Below, piece by piece: positions 43,918 through 57,800 of a stretch of DNA of 64,000 bases. Numbering within the stretch: the first letter of the stretch is position 1; each line of letters opens with the position of its first letter. Source of the DNA: Flavobacterium sp. ov086 (lineage in GTDB: Bacteria > Bacteroidota > Bacteroidia > Flavobacteriales > Flavobacteriaceae); NCBI RefSeq assembly GCF_900187965.1, contig NZ_FZNL01000002.1, forward strand, positions 362,694-426,693, written 5' to 3'. The notes under the pieces were generated by a model. That model did not search any database and was not told the DNA's origin. It saw nothing but the letters and a program-made list of their open reading frames with translations. A program made the translations under genes and the position numbers.

Positions 43918-45516
43918 ATGAATACAGATCAAGTCTATTTAAAACCAAATTTAGTAATAGAACCATTATTTGACAACTGGTATGCATGGAGCCATTTGAT
44001 ATCTCCGGCAACAGCAGCTATGAATATTACAGGTAGACATTTAAAAATAATGAGTTCCTATATTCAGGCTCCTGCAGCTCATGCTGCGGCAGTAAAAAAC
44101 CCAAAAATGTTAGGAGGTCCCTTTATTGATTATGATGGAAAACGAGTAGATGAGATAGAACAGTTACGCAACGATACTTTAGAAAATCAAAAAGAACTTA
44201 TTGTATTTAGTGAAGCAGTAAAAGAGTTAAACTTAATGTTAAAGGCAAAAGCAAAAGGATATTCTCTTGAGCCATTATATGAAGAAGTTCCTGAAGTACT
44301 AAAAGGTTATGTGGAGTTGATTTACGATCTTAACAACCAGCCCTCTTTTAGATTTTTTGAGCCATTATTATATAATAGTGAATTTTATAATGAAACTTCA
44401 CAAAGTATTTTACTGTGGCTGACTGATAATGACGAAAGACCTTTTGTTTTAAGTACACCTCGTTTAGAAGATAAGGATAAAATACATTTGAACATACCTT
44501 TTAGTCATAACGGACTAGATGCGCTCAGTAAGATGAGAAGAACTCCGGGTTCATTAAGCGAGATTAAAGAAAAATTGAATATACCTCCTGATATGGAGTC
44601 TGTCTTTGAATCATTTTTTACTACAGAACTTCCTAAAGCTTACGAAAAATATACAGGGGATAAAGTAAGAATGCGATATTTTGGGCATGCATGCATATTA
44701 GTAGAAACTAAGGATGTAAGTATTCTTATAGATCCTATTATAAGTTATTATGGCTACCCTCAGGAAGTTGATCGATTTTCAGATATGGATTTACCAGACA
44801 CTATTGATTATGTATTAATTACACATAATCATCAAGATCATATTTTATTCGAAACTCTTATTCCATTAAGACATAAAATAAAGAATATAGTAGTACCCAG
44901 ATCTTCGAATGGTAGTCTGCAAGATCCAAGTTTGAAACTGATGTTTAAATCAATTGGATTTAATAATGTAGTGGAAATTGATGAAATGGATACTATTAAC
45001 TTTAATGATTGTTCTATTACAGGAATTCCATTTATAGGAGAGCATTCAGATTTAAATATTCAAGCTAAAATATGTCATCATGTACGTGTTGGGGATTTTA
45101 AAATGATTTTTGTTGCCGATTCCTGTAATGTTGAATCGAAAATTTATCAGAGAGTACAGGCTTTACTTGGAGATGTCGATGTTATCTTTTTAGGAATGGA
45201 ATGTGATGGAGCTCCGCTTTCTTGGCTTTACGGCCCATTATTAACAGAGCCATTGGCAAGAGATAAGGATTCTTCTCGAAGATTGGCGGGCTCTAATTTT
45301 GAAAGAGGGAAAGGGTTAGTAAAAGCATTTAATCCAAAAGAAGTATATGTGTATGCAATGGGACAGGAGCCTTGGCTTGAGTTTATCAGCAGTATTAAGT
45401 ACACAGACGAATCCCATCCTATTGTACAGTCTGATTTATTGATAAAGGATTGTAAAGCTAACAATATAGTCGCAGAGCGTTTGTTTGGAGAAAAAGAGAT
45501 TATGTATTTAAAATAG
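43918..45516 (+). CDS. CmlA-like MBL-fold di-iron hydroxylase acting on carrier-bound substrate (predicted)
   Basis: A 532-residue protein. Residues 1-240 form a helical N-terminal domain ([46 protein letters not shown]). Residues 250-532 are a metallo-beta-lactamase fold with the metal motif THNHQDH (His303, His305, Asp307, His308), GEHSD, and VADSCN. CmlA of chloramphenicol biosynthesis and FrsH-type enzymes have this two-part build and about this length; they beta-hydroxylate an amino acid bound to an NRPS carrier protein. The neighbouring NRPS makes that role likely here. Which residue is hydroxylated cannot be said. The family call is from memory of the domain layout. Confidence 0.75.
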   Translation: MNTDQVYLKPNLVIEPLFDNWYAWSHLISPATAAMNITGRHLKIMSSYIQAPAAHAAAVKNPKMLGGPFIDYDGKRVDEIEQLRNDTLENQKELIVFSEAVKELNLMLKAKAKGYSLEPLYEEVPEVLKGYVELIYDLNNQPSFRFFEPLLYNSEFYNETSQSILLWLTDNDERPFVLSTPRLEDKDKIHLNIPFSHNGLDALSKMRRTPGSLSEIKEKLNIPPDMESVFESFFTTELPKAYEKYTGDKVRMRYFGHACILVETKDVSILIDPIISYYGYPQEVDRFSDMDLPDTIDYVLITHNHQDHILFETLIPLRHKIKNIVVPRSSNGSLQDPSLKLMFKSIGFNNVVEIDEMDTINFNDCSITGIPFIGEHSDLNIQAKICHHVRVGDFKMIFVADSCNVESKIYQRVQALLGDVDVIFLGMECDGAPLSWLYGPLLTEPLARDKDSSRRLAGSNFERGKGLVKAFNPKEVYVYAMGQEPWLEFISSIKYTDESHPIVQSDLLIKDCKANNIVAERLFGEKEIMYLK

Positions 45517-45696
45517 GTTGAATTTCTATTCTTTCTGATACAGTAAAACACTTAAAATTTATTGTTTTAGAAAGTGTAGAATTGATGGTAAATAATGGAA
45601 AATCAAGTAAATCTTATCAGAACATTTTTATAAGTATTTCAGATTATTTTTCAAAGAAATTAAAAACCAATAATAACAACTAAATTAACTGGAACA
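45517..45696. other. Gap before the exporter gene; one 32-residue frame
   Basis: 180 bp. It contains a short frame at 45585-45683 (MVNNGKSSKSYQNIF, ending in Asn codons) with no recognised product and a weak fold-back (ACACTT with AAGTGT). It is relevant because the exporter gene has no ATG start after this gap. Confidence 0.4.
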
Positions 45697-47352
45697 TTGG
45701 GAAAAGCAACATTGCTTAATTTATTAAGATTAAAACTAAAAATAGCATTGCCACTACTTGGTTTTTTAGCTGTAATTAATGGTTTATGGAGTGGTAGTTT
45801 GTTAATGCTGGTTAGTCATAAAATATCAGGTACTCCTTTACCTTTTTTTAATGAATACGATTGGTTAATTTACTTAATTTTTGTTTTGGTCTCTTTTTTG
45901 TTGACGTACTTTTTTAATGGTTACATGATAAAAGCTACGTTAATCTTTGGTAAAGAAATGACCCTGCAGATCATAGATAAACTTCGGTTATCGAATTATG
46001 AATCTTATTTGCAGATGGGTGAAGCAAGAGTGAGAACCGCGTTGGAAGATGTACACACTTTAGAATCACTTCCTGCGGTTTTTATAACTTTTTTTAACTC
46101 ACTAATAATGATAGTTGCCGGCTTGGGCTACATGTTTTGGCTTTATCCAAAAGGTGCCTTAACGATAGTCGCTCTTATTATTGTATTGACACTTATTTAT
46201 ATCTATCGAAATGGAATTATTGAAAAGGATATGGATGCCAAGAGAGATCTTGATGATACATTTATGAGGTTTTATAACGACTTTTTACATGGTTTCAATA
46301 AGGTTAAAATGAGTACTAAGAGAAGTGATTCTATATTTTTAGAGCACATTACCGAGAATCGTGATAAAGCCATAAATCTCAATATCAAAGCAGGATTATC
46401 GGCTTTTGGTAATGAACTATTAGGAGATTATTTTTTTTATTTTTTGATTGGTACAGTACTTTTTGTTTTACCTCTTGTTTTTAGCATTGACAAAACGGTT
46501 ATTTCCGGTTTTATGATTACGTTATTATTTTTAATGGGGCCAATCGCTATTTTAATAAACCTTATGAAGAGTGTTATAGGTTATAAAATTGCTTTTGCAA
46601 GAATTAATGAATTCAATGATACTCTTACAGATAATTTGAACGATTCAGATGCACTTCCATTATCAACTTCAAAAAAGGAGTTGCAAGTTTTTAAAACCCT
46701 TTCTATCGATAAAATAAGCTATCAGCACATTGATGAAAAAGGAGATGTTACGTTTGAACTTAAGCCGATCAATCTAGAAATAAGTAAAGGAGAAATTATT
46801 TTCATTTCTGGAAGTAATGGTAGCGGAAAAAGCACTTTTATCAATTTATTATCAGGATTATATATTCCTAAATCCGGTAAAATTGTCGTTAATGATTTAA
46901 TAGTTACCGATGATAATAGATCTCAATATAGAGATATGATATCATGTATTTTTTCTGACAACTATCTCTTTACAGAGAATTATGATAATTTCAATCTCCT
47001 TCCTTCCAATAAACACTTAGCGGAGCTTTTGAAAAAAATGAAACTTGACAAAGTTATTCGACAAGATGAAGAAAGCAATAGAATATTTCAAAACTTGTCA
47101 AGTGGTCAACAAAAGCGACTTGCATTGATATATTCAGTATTGGAAGATAAAGAAGTTTTTATTTTTGATGAGTGGGCTGCAGAGCAAGATCCGGAATTTC
47201 GAAAATATTTTTATGAAAACATAATTCCTGACTTAAAAAGTAAAGGGAAAACTGTAATTGCTATCACCCACGATGATGCATACTATAAGTACTGCGATCG
47301 ATTAATGAAATTTAATTATGGGGAAATGTTAGTGCAAGACCAATTGGTCTGA
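45697..47352 (+). CDS. Cyclic peptide export ABC transporter (PvdE/SyrD type), likely TTG start
   Basis: A 551-residue membrane-ABC fusion. Six hydrophobic helices lie within residues 10-290 (for example IALPLLGFLAVINGLWSGSLLMLV, YLIFVLVSFLLTYFF). The ATPase follows: Walker A SGSNGSGKS with Lys378, signature LSSGQQKRLAL, Walker B VFIFDEWAAEQDP and the switch AITHDD. The combination and size match exporters of lipopeptides and siderophore precursors. The frame has no ATG between the upstream stop (45661) and residue 37, so the start is probably TTG at 45697, giving MGKATLLNLLRLKLK. It likely secretes the product of the megasynthase. Confidence 0.92.
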   Translation: MGKATLLNLLRLKLKIALPLLGFLAVINGLWSGSLLMLVSHKISGTPLPFFNEYDWLIYLIFVLVSFLLTYFFNGYMIKATLIFGKEMTLQIIDKLRLSNYESYLQMGEARVRTALEDVHTLESLPAVFITFFNSLIMIVAGLGYMFWLYPKGALTIVALIIVLTLIYIYRNGIIEKDMDAKRDLDDTFMRFYNDFLHGFNKVKMSTKRSDSIFLEHITENRDKAINLNIKAGLSAFGNELLGDYFFYFLIGTVLFVLPLVFSIDKTVISGFMITLLFLMGPIAILINLMKSVIGYKIAFARINEFNDTLTDNLNDSDALPLSTSKKELQVFKTLSIDKISYQHIDEKGDVTFELKPINLEISKGEIIFISGSNGSGKSTFINLLSGLYIPKSGKIVVNDLIVTDDNRSQYRDMISCIFSDNYLFTENYDNFNLLPSNKHLAELLKKMKLDKVIRQDEESNRIFQNLSSGQQKRLALIYSVLEDKEVFIFDEWAAEQDPEFRKYFYENIIPDLKSKGKTVIAITHDDAYYKYCDRLMKFNYGEMLVQDQLV

Positions 47353-47441
47353 GAGTTTATGGATCATTTATAAACACTGTTTAATTTAAGAATTTTATTT
47401 TCCAAGATCTATTTTAATAAAATAAGCAAGAATAATTTACT

Positions 47442-48854
47442 ATGGAGTTACTTAAAAAGTATCATTTATCTGAATGTGCAAAAATTATTTCACCTTCATT
47501 ACCAGGTGAAAAGTCGAAAGTATTGTTGAAATTACAAAGTGAAATAGAAGGAAGTGTCGTTTCATATCCTAAAAATATGCCAATTGCAATAAAAAGAGCA
47601 AAAGGAAGCATTATAGAAGATGTAGATGGTAACCATTTTATTGATTTTTTTGGAGGATGCGGAGTTTTGAATGTGGGGCATGGTAATGAGTATGTATTAG
47701 ATTATGTTAAGGAGCAACAAGCAGAATTGATTCATGCATTAGATTTTCCAACAGAAAATAAGCTTACTTTAATTCAGCTAATATTAAAAAATTTACCAGC
47801 AGAAATTCAGGACGAATATAAGGTGAGTTTTGGTGGTCCTACTGGATCAGATGCCATAGAAGCTGCCATAAAACTTGCAAAAATTAAGACAGGACGTGAT
47901 GGAATTATAGCTTTTACAGGAGGTTATCATGGTATGAGTTCAGGAGCTTTGGCAGTAACTTCCGATACTTTTTTTCGTAATAAATTAACATCTCTTATTC
48001 CAAATGTAAGTTTTGTACCCTACAGTTATTGCTATCGTTGTCCTTTTAATAAAAATTCTAATAGCTGCGATTTTGAATGTGTAAGTCACTTCGAATGGAT
48101 ATTAGATACAGCACATTCTGGAATTGTAACTCCGGCGGCTATCATATTAGAACCACTACAAGGAGAAGGAGGTAATATTGTACCTAAAGATGGATACTTA
48201 GAGCGTATTGTAGAAGTAGCTCATAAACATGGTGTTATTGTGATTTTTGATGAAGTCCAAAGTGGTTTTTTCAGAACAGGAAAATTTTTAGAATTCATGA
48301 ATACAAATGCTGTACCTGATATTATAACATTTTCTAAGGGTTTTGGAGGTATAGGTTTTCCAATTTCCGGATTAATATATAAAAAAAGTATAGAAGCCTG
48401 GAAGGCGGCAGATCATATAGGTACTTTTAGAGGTAACCAGGTGAGTATTGCAGCAGCAAGAGGAGCTTTTGATTTTATTGAAGAATATGATATAGAAAAA
48501 TATGCCCAGTCAATAGGGGGCTATTTAATAGAAAAATTAAGGACATTAGAAACCGAAAATCCGTTCATAGGAGATGTAAGAGGAAAGGGAATGATGATAG
48601 GGATCGAATTTGTAAAAGATAAAACTACTAAAGAACCTTTTCCGGAATATCTTAAAAAACTTAGGGAAGAATGCTTTCAGCGAGGACTATTATTTGAAGT
48701 AGGTGGCCATTATAAAAATGTAATGAGATTGATTCCTCCTTTGATCACAACTCAGAATATTGTTGATGCAGCAATTGAAATTATCAAACAATCCATAATA
48801 GTTTGTATGGAAGAATATTTGGAACCAGCTCTAGAAAAAAATAAAATCATATAA
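47442..48854 (+). CDS. Diaminobutyrate--2-oxoglutarate aminotransferase (class III)
   Basis: A 470-residue PLP enzyme. It has [14 protein letters not shown], the cofactor loop [34 protein letters not shown], the acid pair [13 protein letters not shown] and the PLP lysine Lys299 in [15 protein letters not shown]. The insertion [20 protein letters not shown] is usual in the Dab aminotransferase branch. It makes L-2,4-diaminobutyrate from aspartate semialdehyde, a common NRPS building block. It stops 2 bp before the megasynthase start, so supply and use are co-expressed. EctB-like function in ectoine synthesis is less likely as no ectA/ectC is near. Confidence 0.88.
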   Translation: MELLKKYHLSECAKIISPSLPGEKSKVLLKLQSEIEGSVVSYPKNMPIAIKRAKGSIIEDVDGNHFIDFFGGCGVLNVGHGNEYVLDYVKEQQAELIHALDFPTENKLTLIQLILKNLPAEIQDEYKVSFGGPTGSDAIEAAIKLAKIKTGRDGIIAFTGGYHGMSSGALAVTSDTFFRNKLTSLIPNVSFVPYSYCYRCPFNKNSNSCDFECVSHFEWILDTAHSGIVTPAAIILEPLQGEGGNIVPKDGYLERIVEVAHKHGVIVIFDEVQSGFFRTGKFLEFMNTNAVPDIITFSKGFGGIGFPISGLIYKKSIEAWKAADHIGTFRGNQVSIAAARGAFDFIEEYDIEKYAQSIGGYLIEKLRTLETENPFIGDVRGKGMMIGIEFVKDKTTKEPFPEYLKKLREECFQRGLLFEVGGHYKNVMRLIPPLITTQNIVDAAIEIIKQSIIVCMEEYLEPALEKNKII

Positions 48855-48856
48855 TA

Positions 48857-51800
48857 ATGCCACTAATAAAATCGACTATTCCAGAAGATATAACTTCGAA
48901 AGAAACCTTGGTTAAAGTTTTAAGCAATCATATTAGCCAAACTCCAAATAAGGTTATTTATAGATTTTTAGAAAATGGGGAAGAAGAAAGTGATTGCAGG
49001 ACCTTTCAGGATTTATATGATAACGCAAAACGTATTGCATCACATATATTAGAACATGCAAAACCTGGAGATCGTGTTTTACTCTTATATCCATCAGGAT
49101 TAGATTTTATTGACGCTTTTTTAGGCTGTTTCCTGGCAGGTGTAATTGCGGTTCCAGCTTTTCCACCACAGGGAAAACGAAGAATAGGCAGATTAGAAAA
49201 TATTGTAGCGGATTGTAAAGCTACTCTTATTTTGACTATAGAGAGTATATATACTAAGAGTAGTGGCTGGTTTGATACTGAAATTTTTGAAAATGTAAAA
49301 TGGTTGCAAACCAATGTGTTAGTTGACTCTTTAGATAAAGATTTTCCTGTTGTATTACCAACGGATACTGCATTTCTTCAGTACACTTCCGGGTCAACAG
49401 GTGATCCAAAAGGGGTTATGGTTACACATTCTAATATTGTACATAACAATAAATTGATGAAAAATTGTTTTCATCAGAATACTGAAAGTATAGGAGTTAG
49501 TTGGTTACCTATTTACCATGATATGGGACTAATAGGAAATATACTTCAAGCTTTATATGTAGGGTTTGAAATGATTGTCATGCCACCAACCGCTTTTATA
49601 CAAAAACCTAGTCGATGGTTAAAAGTTATTTCAGATTATAAAGGTACTTTTAGTGGGGGACCTAATTTTTCATATGATTTATGTGCTAATCAAATTAAAG
49701 AAGAGGATTTAAAAGGATTGGATTTAAGTAGTTGGCAAGTAGCCTACAATGGATCAGAACCAATTAGACCAGAAACCGTAAATAATTTTACTACCCGTTT
49801 CAGTTCTATTGGATTTGATGAAACGTATTTAATTCCATGTTATGGAATGGCAGAAACGACCCTTATAGTTAGCTGCTCTGATTTTAATTCAATACCCAAA
49901 GCCTTATTATTAGATAAAGAAAATTTTCATTCAGGAGAAGTAAAACTTTTCAATAAAGAAGATAAAACATCTAATACTATTGAATTTATAGGTAACGGAC
50001 CAGTTTTAGAAGAGTTAGAAATTAAGATCGTAAATCCTGATACTAAAATGGTATGTCAGGAAAATGGAATAGGTGAAATTTGGATTAGCGGAGCCAGTGT
50101 TGCTAAAGGTTATTGGCAAAGAGAAGAATTAACTAAAGAAGTTTTTCAGGCACGAATTCAAAATTCAGATGCAAACTCAGAAGAAGACAAAGAGGAGTAT
50201 TTGCGTACAGGTGACATGGGGTTTATAAATGAGAAACAACTTTATATAACAGGTCGTCTAAAAGAGCTCATGATCATTAATGGAGTGAATCATTTTCCAC
50301 AAGATATAGAACGTGTTGTACAACAATCACATATCGATTTACAAAACAATGCTGGAGTAGCTTTTTGCACTGAGTCAAAAGGAAAAGAACAATTGGTTAT
50401 TGTTCAGGAAATTAAAAGAACTTCAATGAAGGGGTATGATTTTAATTTCATTGTTAAAAGTATAATTGATAGTGTATTTGAGCAACATGAATTGTCTGTA
50501 TATGCAATTGTATTGGTAGAACCGGGAAAAGTAGAAAAAACGTCCAGCGGGAAAATTAAGCGATTAGCCACTAAAATTTTATATGAGTCTAATACTATTG
50601 AAGGAGTAATGGATCAATGGGTGCAAGGTCAAAATATAAATAATTCTAATGAAAATCTACAAGAAAATAAAATAGTAAAAACAACAATTTTATCCAATGA
50701 TTTAGAAAAGCTTTTGCAAGAAGCTGTAGCAGCAGAACTAAACATAAGCATATCAAAAGTTAATACGCATACTTCGTTTTCAGAATTAGGTATGAGTTCT
50801 ATACAAAGTATAAGACTCACAGGGAAATTGTCTGATTATTTAGGGATAGAAATAACACCAACAATTGTTTACAGTTATTCGAACATAAAGGATCTGGCGG
50901 CATATTTATTATCTAATGAAGATATTGAATTACCTTCAAATGTTGAAGATGCAAAAATATTGAATTCAGAACCAATCGCAGTTATTGGTATGTCTTGTCG
51001 TTTTCCAGGCGCGCAAGATCTGGAAATATTTTTAGAAAATTTAAAATCCGGAATAGACTCTATTACAGAAGTGCCAAAGAGCCGATGGGAAATAGATGAT
51101 TTCTTCAGCAATAAAGAAGAAATTGACGGGTATCAAATGAATACACGCTGGGGAGGTTTTATAGATGCTATAGATGAATTTGACGCTTCTTTTTTTGAGA
51201 TATCTCCTCGAGAAGCTAAATTGATGGATCCTCAACAACGCATTTTATTAGAATTGACTCATGAATTATTAGAGAGATCAGGATATACAGCAAAAGAACT
51301 CAAAGGGTCAATGACTGGAGTATACATTGGTATTCTTCAAAATGAGTATGCGTCTTTACTCAAAAACTATCCTAAAGATATGTATTCGGGAACTGGATCA
51401 GCATTGAGTATAGCTTCAAATCGACTATCTTATTATTACGATTTTAAAGGCCCAAGTATGTCTGTTGACACGGCTTGTTCGTCTTCATTGGTAAGTGTGC
51501 ACTTGGCTATAAAGGATATTCGCAGTGGCGAATGTACTATGGCAATCGCGGGAGGAGTAAATCTTATACTAACACCAGAATCTACTGTAGCATTGTCACA
51601 ATCAAGTATGATGGCGGCAGATGGCAGATGTAAGACTTTTGACGATTCTGCGAATGGATATGTCAGAAGTGAAGGTGCCGGACTAATATTATTAAAACCA
51701 CTATCAAAAGCGATAAAAAATGGAGACAATATTATAGGGGTAATTAAAGGATCTGCTGTTAATCAAGATGGCAGAAGTAATGGATTAACCGCTCCAAATG

Positions 51801-54800
51801 GATTAGCTCAGCAAGAGGTAATACACGCTGCGCTAAAATCTGCAGGATTACAACCAAAAGATGTTGATTACATAGAATCGCATGGTACGGGAACATCTTT
51901 GGGAGATCCAATAGAGATTAATGCTCTGGATGCAGTGTTTAAAAAAGACAGAAACTCAGACAGTCCTTTAATAATAGGATCTGTCAAAGCTAATATAGGT
52001 CACCTGGAAGCTGCTGCCGGAATTGCGGGCTTAATTAAGACACTTTTATGTCTGGAGCATTCTATAATCCCAAAACAACTGCACTATAATAAACCTAATA
52101 GATATATCAATTGGGAAAAATTAAACGTATTAATTCCTAATGATTTGCTAAGTTGGAATCAGAAAAAGAATAGCATACGCAGGGCAGGAGTAAGTTCTTT
52201 TGGGTTTGGAGGAACAAACGCGCATATAGTTCTTGAAGAAGCTCCTGTATATCATACAAAAAAACAAAACGATACTATTTCTTCTCAAGAAACAGTACTA
52301 ACTACAATATCTGCAAAAGGAGAAAAAGCACTAAAAGACCAAATTGCTGCGGTAATTGATTACATAGAGAATAATCCGGAAGTAAAAATTAGCGATTTAT
52401 CTTATACATTATCAGTGCATAGAGATCACTTTGAAAATAGGTTAGGAATAATTTCTGAAAATAAAGAAGAATTACTTCAAAAATTAAATCAGGCAAATAA
52501 CTCATTTCAGAAAACCAAATCATTAAAAACCGCTTTTTTATTTACGGGACAAGGTGCTCAATATCTAGGAATGGGACGAGAGTTATATGATACCGAGCCA
52601 GTTTTTAAGAAAGCTTTGGATACATGTACAGAGTTATTAAAAGCTCATTTAGATGAAAATTTAATTACTGTTTTATTTGCAGAGGAAGGAAGTGAAAAAG
52701 CCAAATTTATAGATCAAACCCAATACACACAACCTGCACTATTTGCCATAGAATATTCACTATATCAGCTTTGGGAAAACTGGGGAATTAAGCCTGATGT
52801 ACTAATAGGACATAGCATAGGAGAACTGGTAGCGGCATGTGTGGCAGGCGTATTTTCTTTAGAAGATGGTCTTAAATTGGTAGCATCCAGAGGGCGTCTT
52901 ATGCAAGGAATAACACTTGAAGGAGAGATGATCTCAGTGCAGTCGAGTGAAGAAGCTATTTCTGAAGTATTGAAGCACTATAAAGAAAAAGTTACCATTG
53001 CAGCAATTAATACTCCTGATCAAATAGTATTATCAGGAGAGAAAGAAGCCATAGAGACTATCACGAGTACATTATCTTTAAAAGCTATTAAGTGGAAAAA
53101 AATAAGAGTTTCCCATGCTTTTCATTCTCCAATGATGAAGCCTATACTTTCCAAATTTAAAGCAATTGCGGATACTATTCACTTTCAATCTCCCAAATGT
53201 ATAGTAATTAGTAATCTAACAGGAACTGTAGCAGGTAAAGAAATAAGTACCTCACAGTATTGGGTAGATCATATTACTTCTCCTGTGGATTTTTTAAAGG
53301 GTATGAGATCATTAGAGAGCTTAGAAGTTGATGTGTATGTAGAAATAGGACCAGATCCTGTTTTAATCAATATGGGAAGTCAATGTATATCTGATGAGAG
53401 AGCTGATAAAACAATTTGGTTAGCTTCTTTTAGAAAAGGTAAAAATGAGAACCTGCAATTATTGGAAAGTCTAAATGAATGGTATAAAGAAGGAGGAGAT
53501 GTACAATGGAAATCATTTTATTCTAATAAAGATGGTGTAAAAGTAAATGCTCCAATTTATAAATTCCAACGAAAAAGATTTTGGATAGAAGAAGAACCAA
53601 TTACTATTTCCAAAGAATCAAATACAATCTCTAGTACTAATAATAAAGATTTTTCAGAAACCATGGTTTTTAAAGATATAGAGAGTTTTTTAAAGAATAC
53701 AATTTCAGCTACGCTACAGATGAAAATTGAAGAAATAGAGCTGCATAGACCATTGTTGAATTATGGTGCAGATTCATTTTCTTTGATGGAAATCATAAAT
53801 AAGATACGTAAAGAATACAACGTAAAACTTCCAATCCGAAAGATGTTTGAAGATTTAACGAATTTGGATGCAATTATAAAATACATTATTCAGGAAACAG
53901 GGCAAACAGAAGTCGTATCTAATAATCATGTAGTGGTTAATAAGACATTTGACACGAATACTTCTTGTAGTTTTTCGGCAAGTTCAAATGGTGAGATTGG
54001 TACTGGAAGACATTCAAATAATGGAGAAGAAACAATAAATAAATCGACTGCTGAATATATTAAAACACCGGCAAAAGAAGTAATTAACAATACCGCAATT
54101 GATATTACAGAGTTTACTATAATAAGAGAACAATTTGCTGAGCAGAATCGTATACTGTCACAACAAAATCAGATAATTTCTGAGTTTTTAAACACCTCCA
54201 GGACATCACAAAATACTGATAAACATACAACGGGAGATGGATTCGCTGAGGTTTCTAAAACTACGAACATATTTGATATCGTAAAAAAAAAAATAACAAC
54301 TAAAGAAAAAGTTAGCCTGCCAGGATCATTTGGCAGTAAAAGCTTTTATTTTCAAAAATTACCAAAAAACCAAGAAGAACAATTACCGCAATTAATAGAG
54401 AGTTATACCGCTAAAACCCAAAAATCAAAGTCTTTTGCTATTGAAAACAAAGCTGTTTTAGCGGATTATCGCTCTGCTTATAAGTTCAACATTGCTACAA
54501 AAGAAATGGTTTACCCAATAGTGAGTGAACATGCATTTGGTTCTCATTTTACAGATATTGATGGAAATAAGTACATTGATATAGTGATGGGATTTGGATC
54601 CTGTATTTTTGGTCATCAACCAGAATTTATTTCTAAGGCAATTCTTGAACAGCATAGTCAGGGTATGATTATTGGCCCTATGAATAAGTTGTCTGGAGAT
54701 ATTACAAGATTAGTCTCCAAATTAACTGGTGCTGAGCGAGTTTGCCTAACCAATACAGGCACAGAAGCTGTTTCTTTTGCTTTAAGAATAGCAAGAGCTG

Positions 54801-57800
54801 TTACAAAAAAGAATAAAATCATCGTTTTTTCGGCCTCTTTTCACGGACATGGAGAAATAACACTTGGAGTTCAAGGTGATCAGGAAAATGTTGTAGAATC
54901 TTTATCGGCAGGGATAACAGCAAATATGGTTAAAGATTTAATTATCCTTAATTATTCTGATGACGATATTTTAGAACAAATACGCGCACACAAAGACGAT
55001 CTTGCGGGGATCTTAGTAGAGCCTGTACGAAGTAGGTTTCCTGATTTTCAGCCAAAAGAATTATTACATCAGCTTAGTGAATTAACTAAAGAATTAGATA
55101 TTCCTTTCATATTTGATGAAATGGTGACTGGTTTTAGAATCATGCCCGGAGGAGCTCAGGAGTATTTTGATATCAAAGCTGACATTGTAATTTATGGTAA
55201 AATAGCCGGAGGAGGAATGCCAATTGGAATTGTTGCCGGTTCACCAAAATATCTGGATGCTGTAGATGGAGGTCATTGGCAGTTTGGAGATGAATCCTAT
55301 CCTGAGGTAGACAAAACATTTACTGCAGGTACTTTTACACGACATCCATTAACTATGGCAGCGTCAAAAGCGGTGCTTACCCGTATTGATGAAATTGGTA
55401 AAGAAGCATATCTGGAACTCAATAACAGAACGGCTTCTTTAATGAACCGATTGAACAGTTATTTCGAAAAGGAATCACTACCCATAATGATGGTATATTT
55501 TGGATCTCTATTTTCATTTAGATACAAAGCTAATTTCGAATTATTAGCTTTCCATTTGGTTCAAAGAGGAATATATGTATGGGAATCTAATAATCTTTTT
55601 CTCTCATTTGCACACTCTGATGAAGATATAGAAAAATTATACAAAGGAATTACAGAATGTGCTAAACTGGTTTATACTTCTTCTGATATTTCTCAAGAAA
55701 AAAATTTGTCCCTGGAGGCTACTGGTTATAATGTGCAGGAATCAAATATTTCTAAGGTTAATTTGACTTTAACACAACAGAAGTTTAATCTTCTTCATCA
55801 GATTGACCCGGAAAGATCTTTAGCATATACGCAATCTTTCAGTTTACAGATGAAAGGTAAAATTTATGCATCATTGCTGAAAATGGCAATACATAATTTA
55901 ATAGATAATCACAGTATTTTAAGAACTCGGGTATCAGAAGATGGAGAGCATTTAATTTTTGATCCATCTATTACTTTACCAATAGAAGAAATAGATCTTT
56001 CAAAGGATGAATTAGATCAACAAGAAGAGGCTTATAAAGCTTTAGTTGATGAAAACATGCGTACTGCATTCTCATTTACCAACGGGCCTTTTGTACGGTT
56101 ACAGCTAATAAAGTTTTCTCCAGAGGAGAGTACTTTAATTGTGACGATGCATCATATAATAGCAGATGGATGGTCTTGTGCTTTATTTATTCAAGGTGTT
56201 GTAGATAACTACAATTCGTTATTTCAAGGAAAAAAACTTGATTTAGTGCAAGCTGTTGGTTTTTATGAATATACAAAATGGTTGGAAAATAACCTGAACA
56301 ATGATGATTGGAAGGTTCATGAAGACTATTTTATAAATAAATTTTCTAAAAAATCTTTTTATATAACACTTCCATTTGATAACAGTTTATCAAAATATGG
56401 AAATGCAAGTAATTCAGTTTCTTTACGAATTCCTAAAGAAAATATTCTGAGGTACAGAAAATGGAGCAGTCAGCAAAACCTAACACTCTTCATGACATTT
56501 TTGTCTGCATTCGAACTCTTATTATGTAAAATATGTGAGAAAGATGAGGTTATTATTGGTATACCTGCGGGTGGCCGTACCATGCCGGATATAGAAGAAG
56601 CAATTGGAGATTTCTCTCATTTTATGCCATTTTTAATATCTCATAATTCCAAAGATTCTTTAATAGAATATGTAAAGGATCTAAAAAACAGAATATATGA
56701 AGCCTATGAGCATCAAGAATATCCGTATGCTAATTTTATGGAATTACTCCAAAAAGAAACGGATATAAAGTATGATAATTGGGTAAATGTTATTTTTAAT
56801 TTTGATGTTAGTGCTTCCAATACTGATATGGAAAGTGTAGACTTACATATAGTACATAATAAACCAGTTTACAGCGATTTTGACTTAATGTTTAATGCCA
56901 TTGAGGAATCTGGAGATTTAGTTCTTTCTCTGGACTACAGAGAATCTTTTCTAAGTAATGAACTGGCAGAAGATATTTTAGATTGTTATCAATTTATCTT
57001 AAATCAAATCATTGAAAGCGATGGCGATGGAGGCAGTATAGAGGATATACAATTGTTATCTAAAGGTAAACAAGAACAACAACTACAGTATTTTAATGAT
57101 ACAGAAGTATCGTATCCAAAAGATAAAACGATAGTTGATTTATTTGAAGAACAGGTATTGCAAATGCCGAATAGCATAGCAGTTGTTTTTGGAAATGAGG
57201 AATTAACGTATAAAGAATTAGATGAAAAATCAAATCAAGTAGCACATTATTTGATCCATAAAGGACTAAAATCAGAAGATTTAGTTGGTATATGTGTCGA
57301 TCGCTCTTTTGATATGATTATAGCGGTGTTTGGTGTTTTGAAAGCAGGCGGAACTTACGTTCCTATAGATGCTGAGTATCCTGAAGATCGCATTCATTAC
57401 ATAATTGAAGACAGTAATGCCGTTTTTTTCATAACAGATCATGCGCATGAGTTTTTAGTTGCCGAAAACAAGAAAGTACAAATTATTACAATAGATGACA
57501 ATTGGAAGTCAATAGGAGAACAACCATTAAGTAAGGTTGATTCTATTGTCAAAGCCGATCAGTCTGTTTATGTAATTTATACATCAGGTTCTACAGGCAG
57601 ACCCAAAGGAGTTGTCATTAATCATACGAGCTTATTGAATATGGCTTTGTGTTGGGAGTCATCTTATACTTTGGATAGTAATACTTGCTTATTGCAAATG
57701 GCAAGTTTTTCTTTTGACGTGTTTTCAGGGGATTTATGCCGAAGTTTATTATTTGGAGGCAGAATGATACTCTGTCCTTCAGATGCCAGGTTGGATCCAG

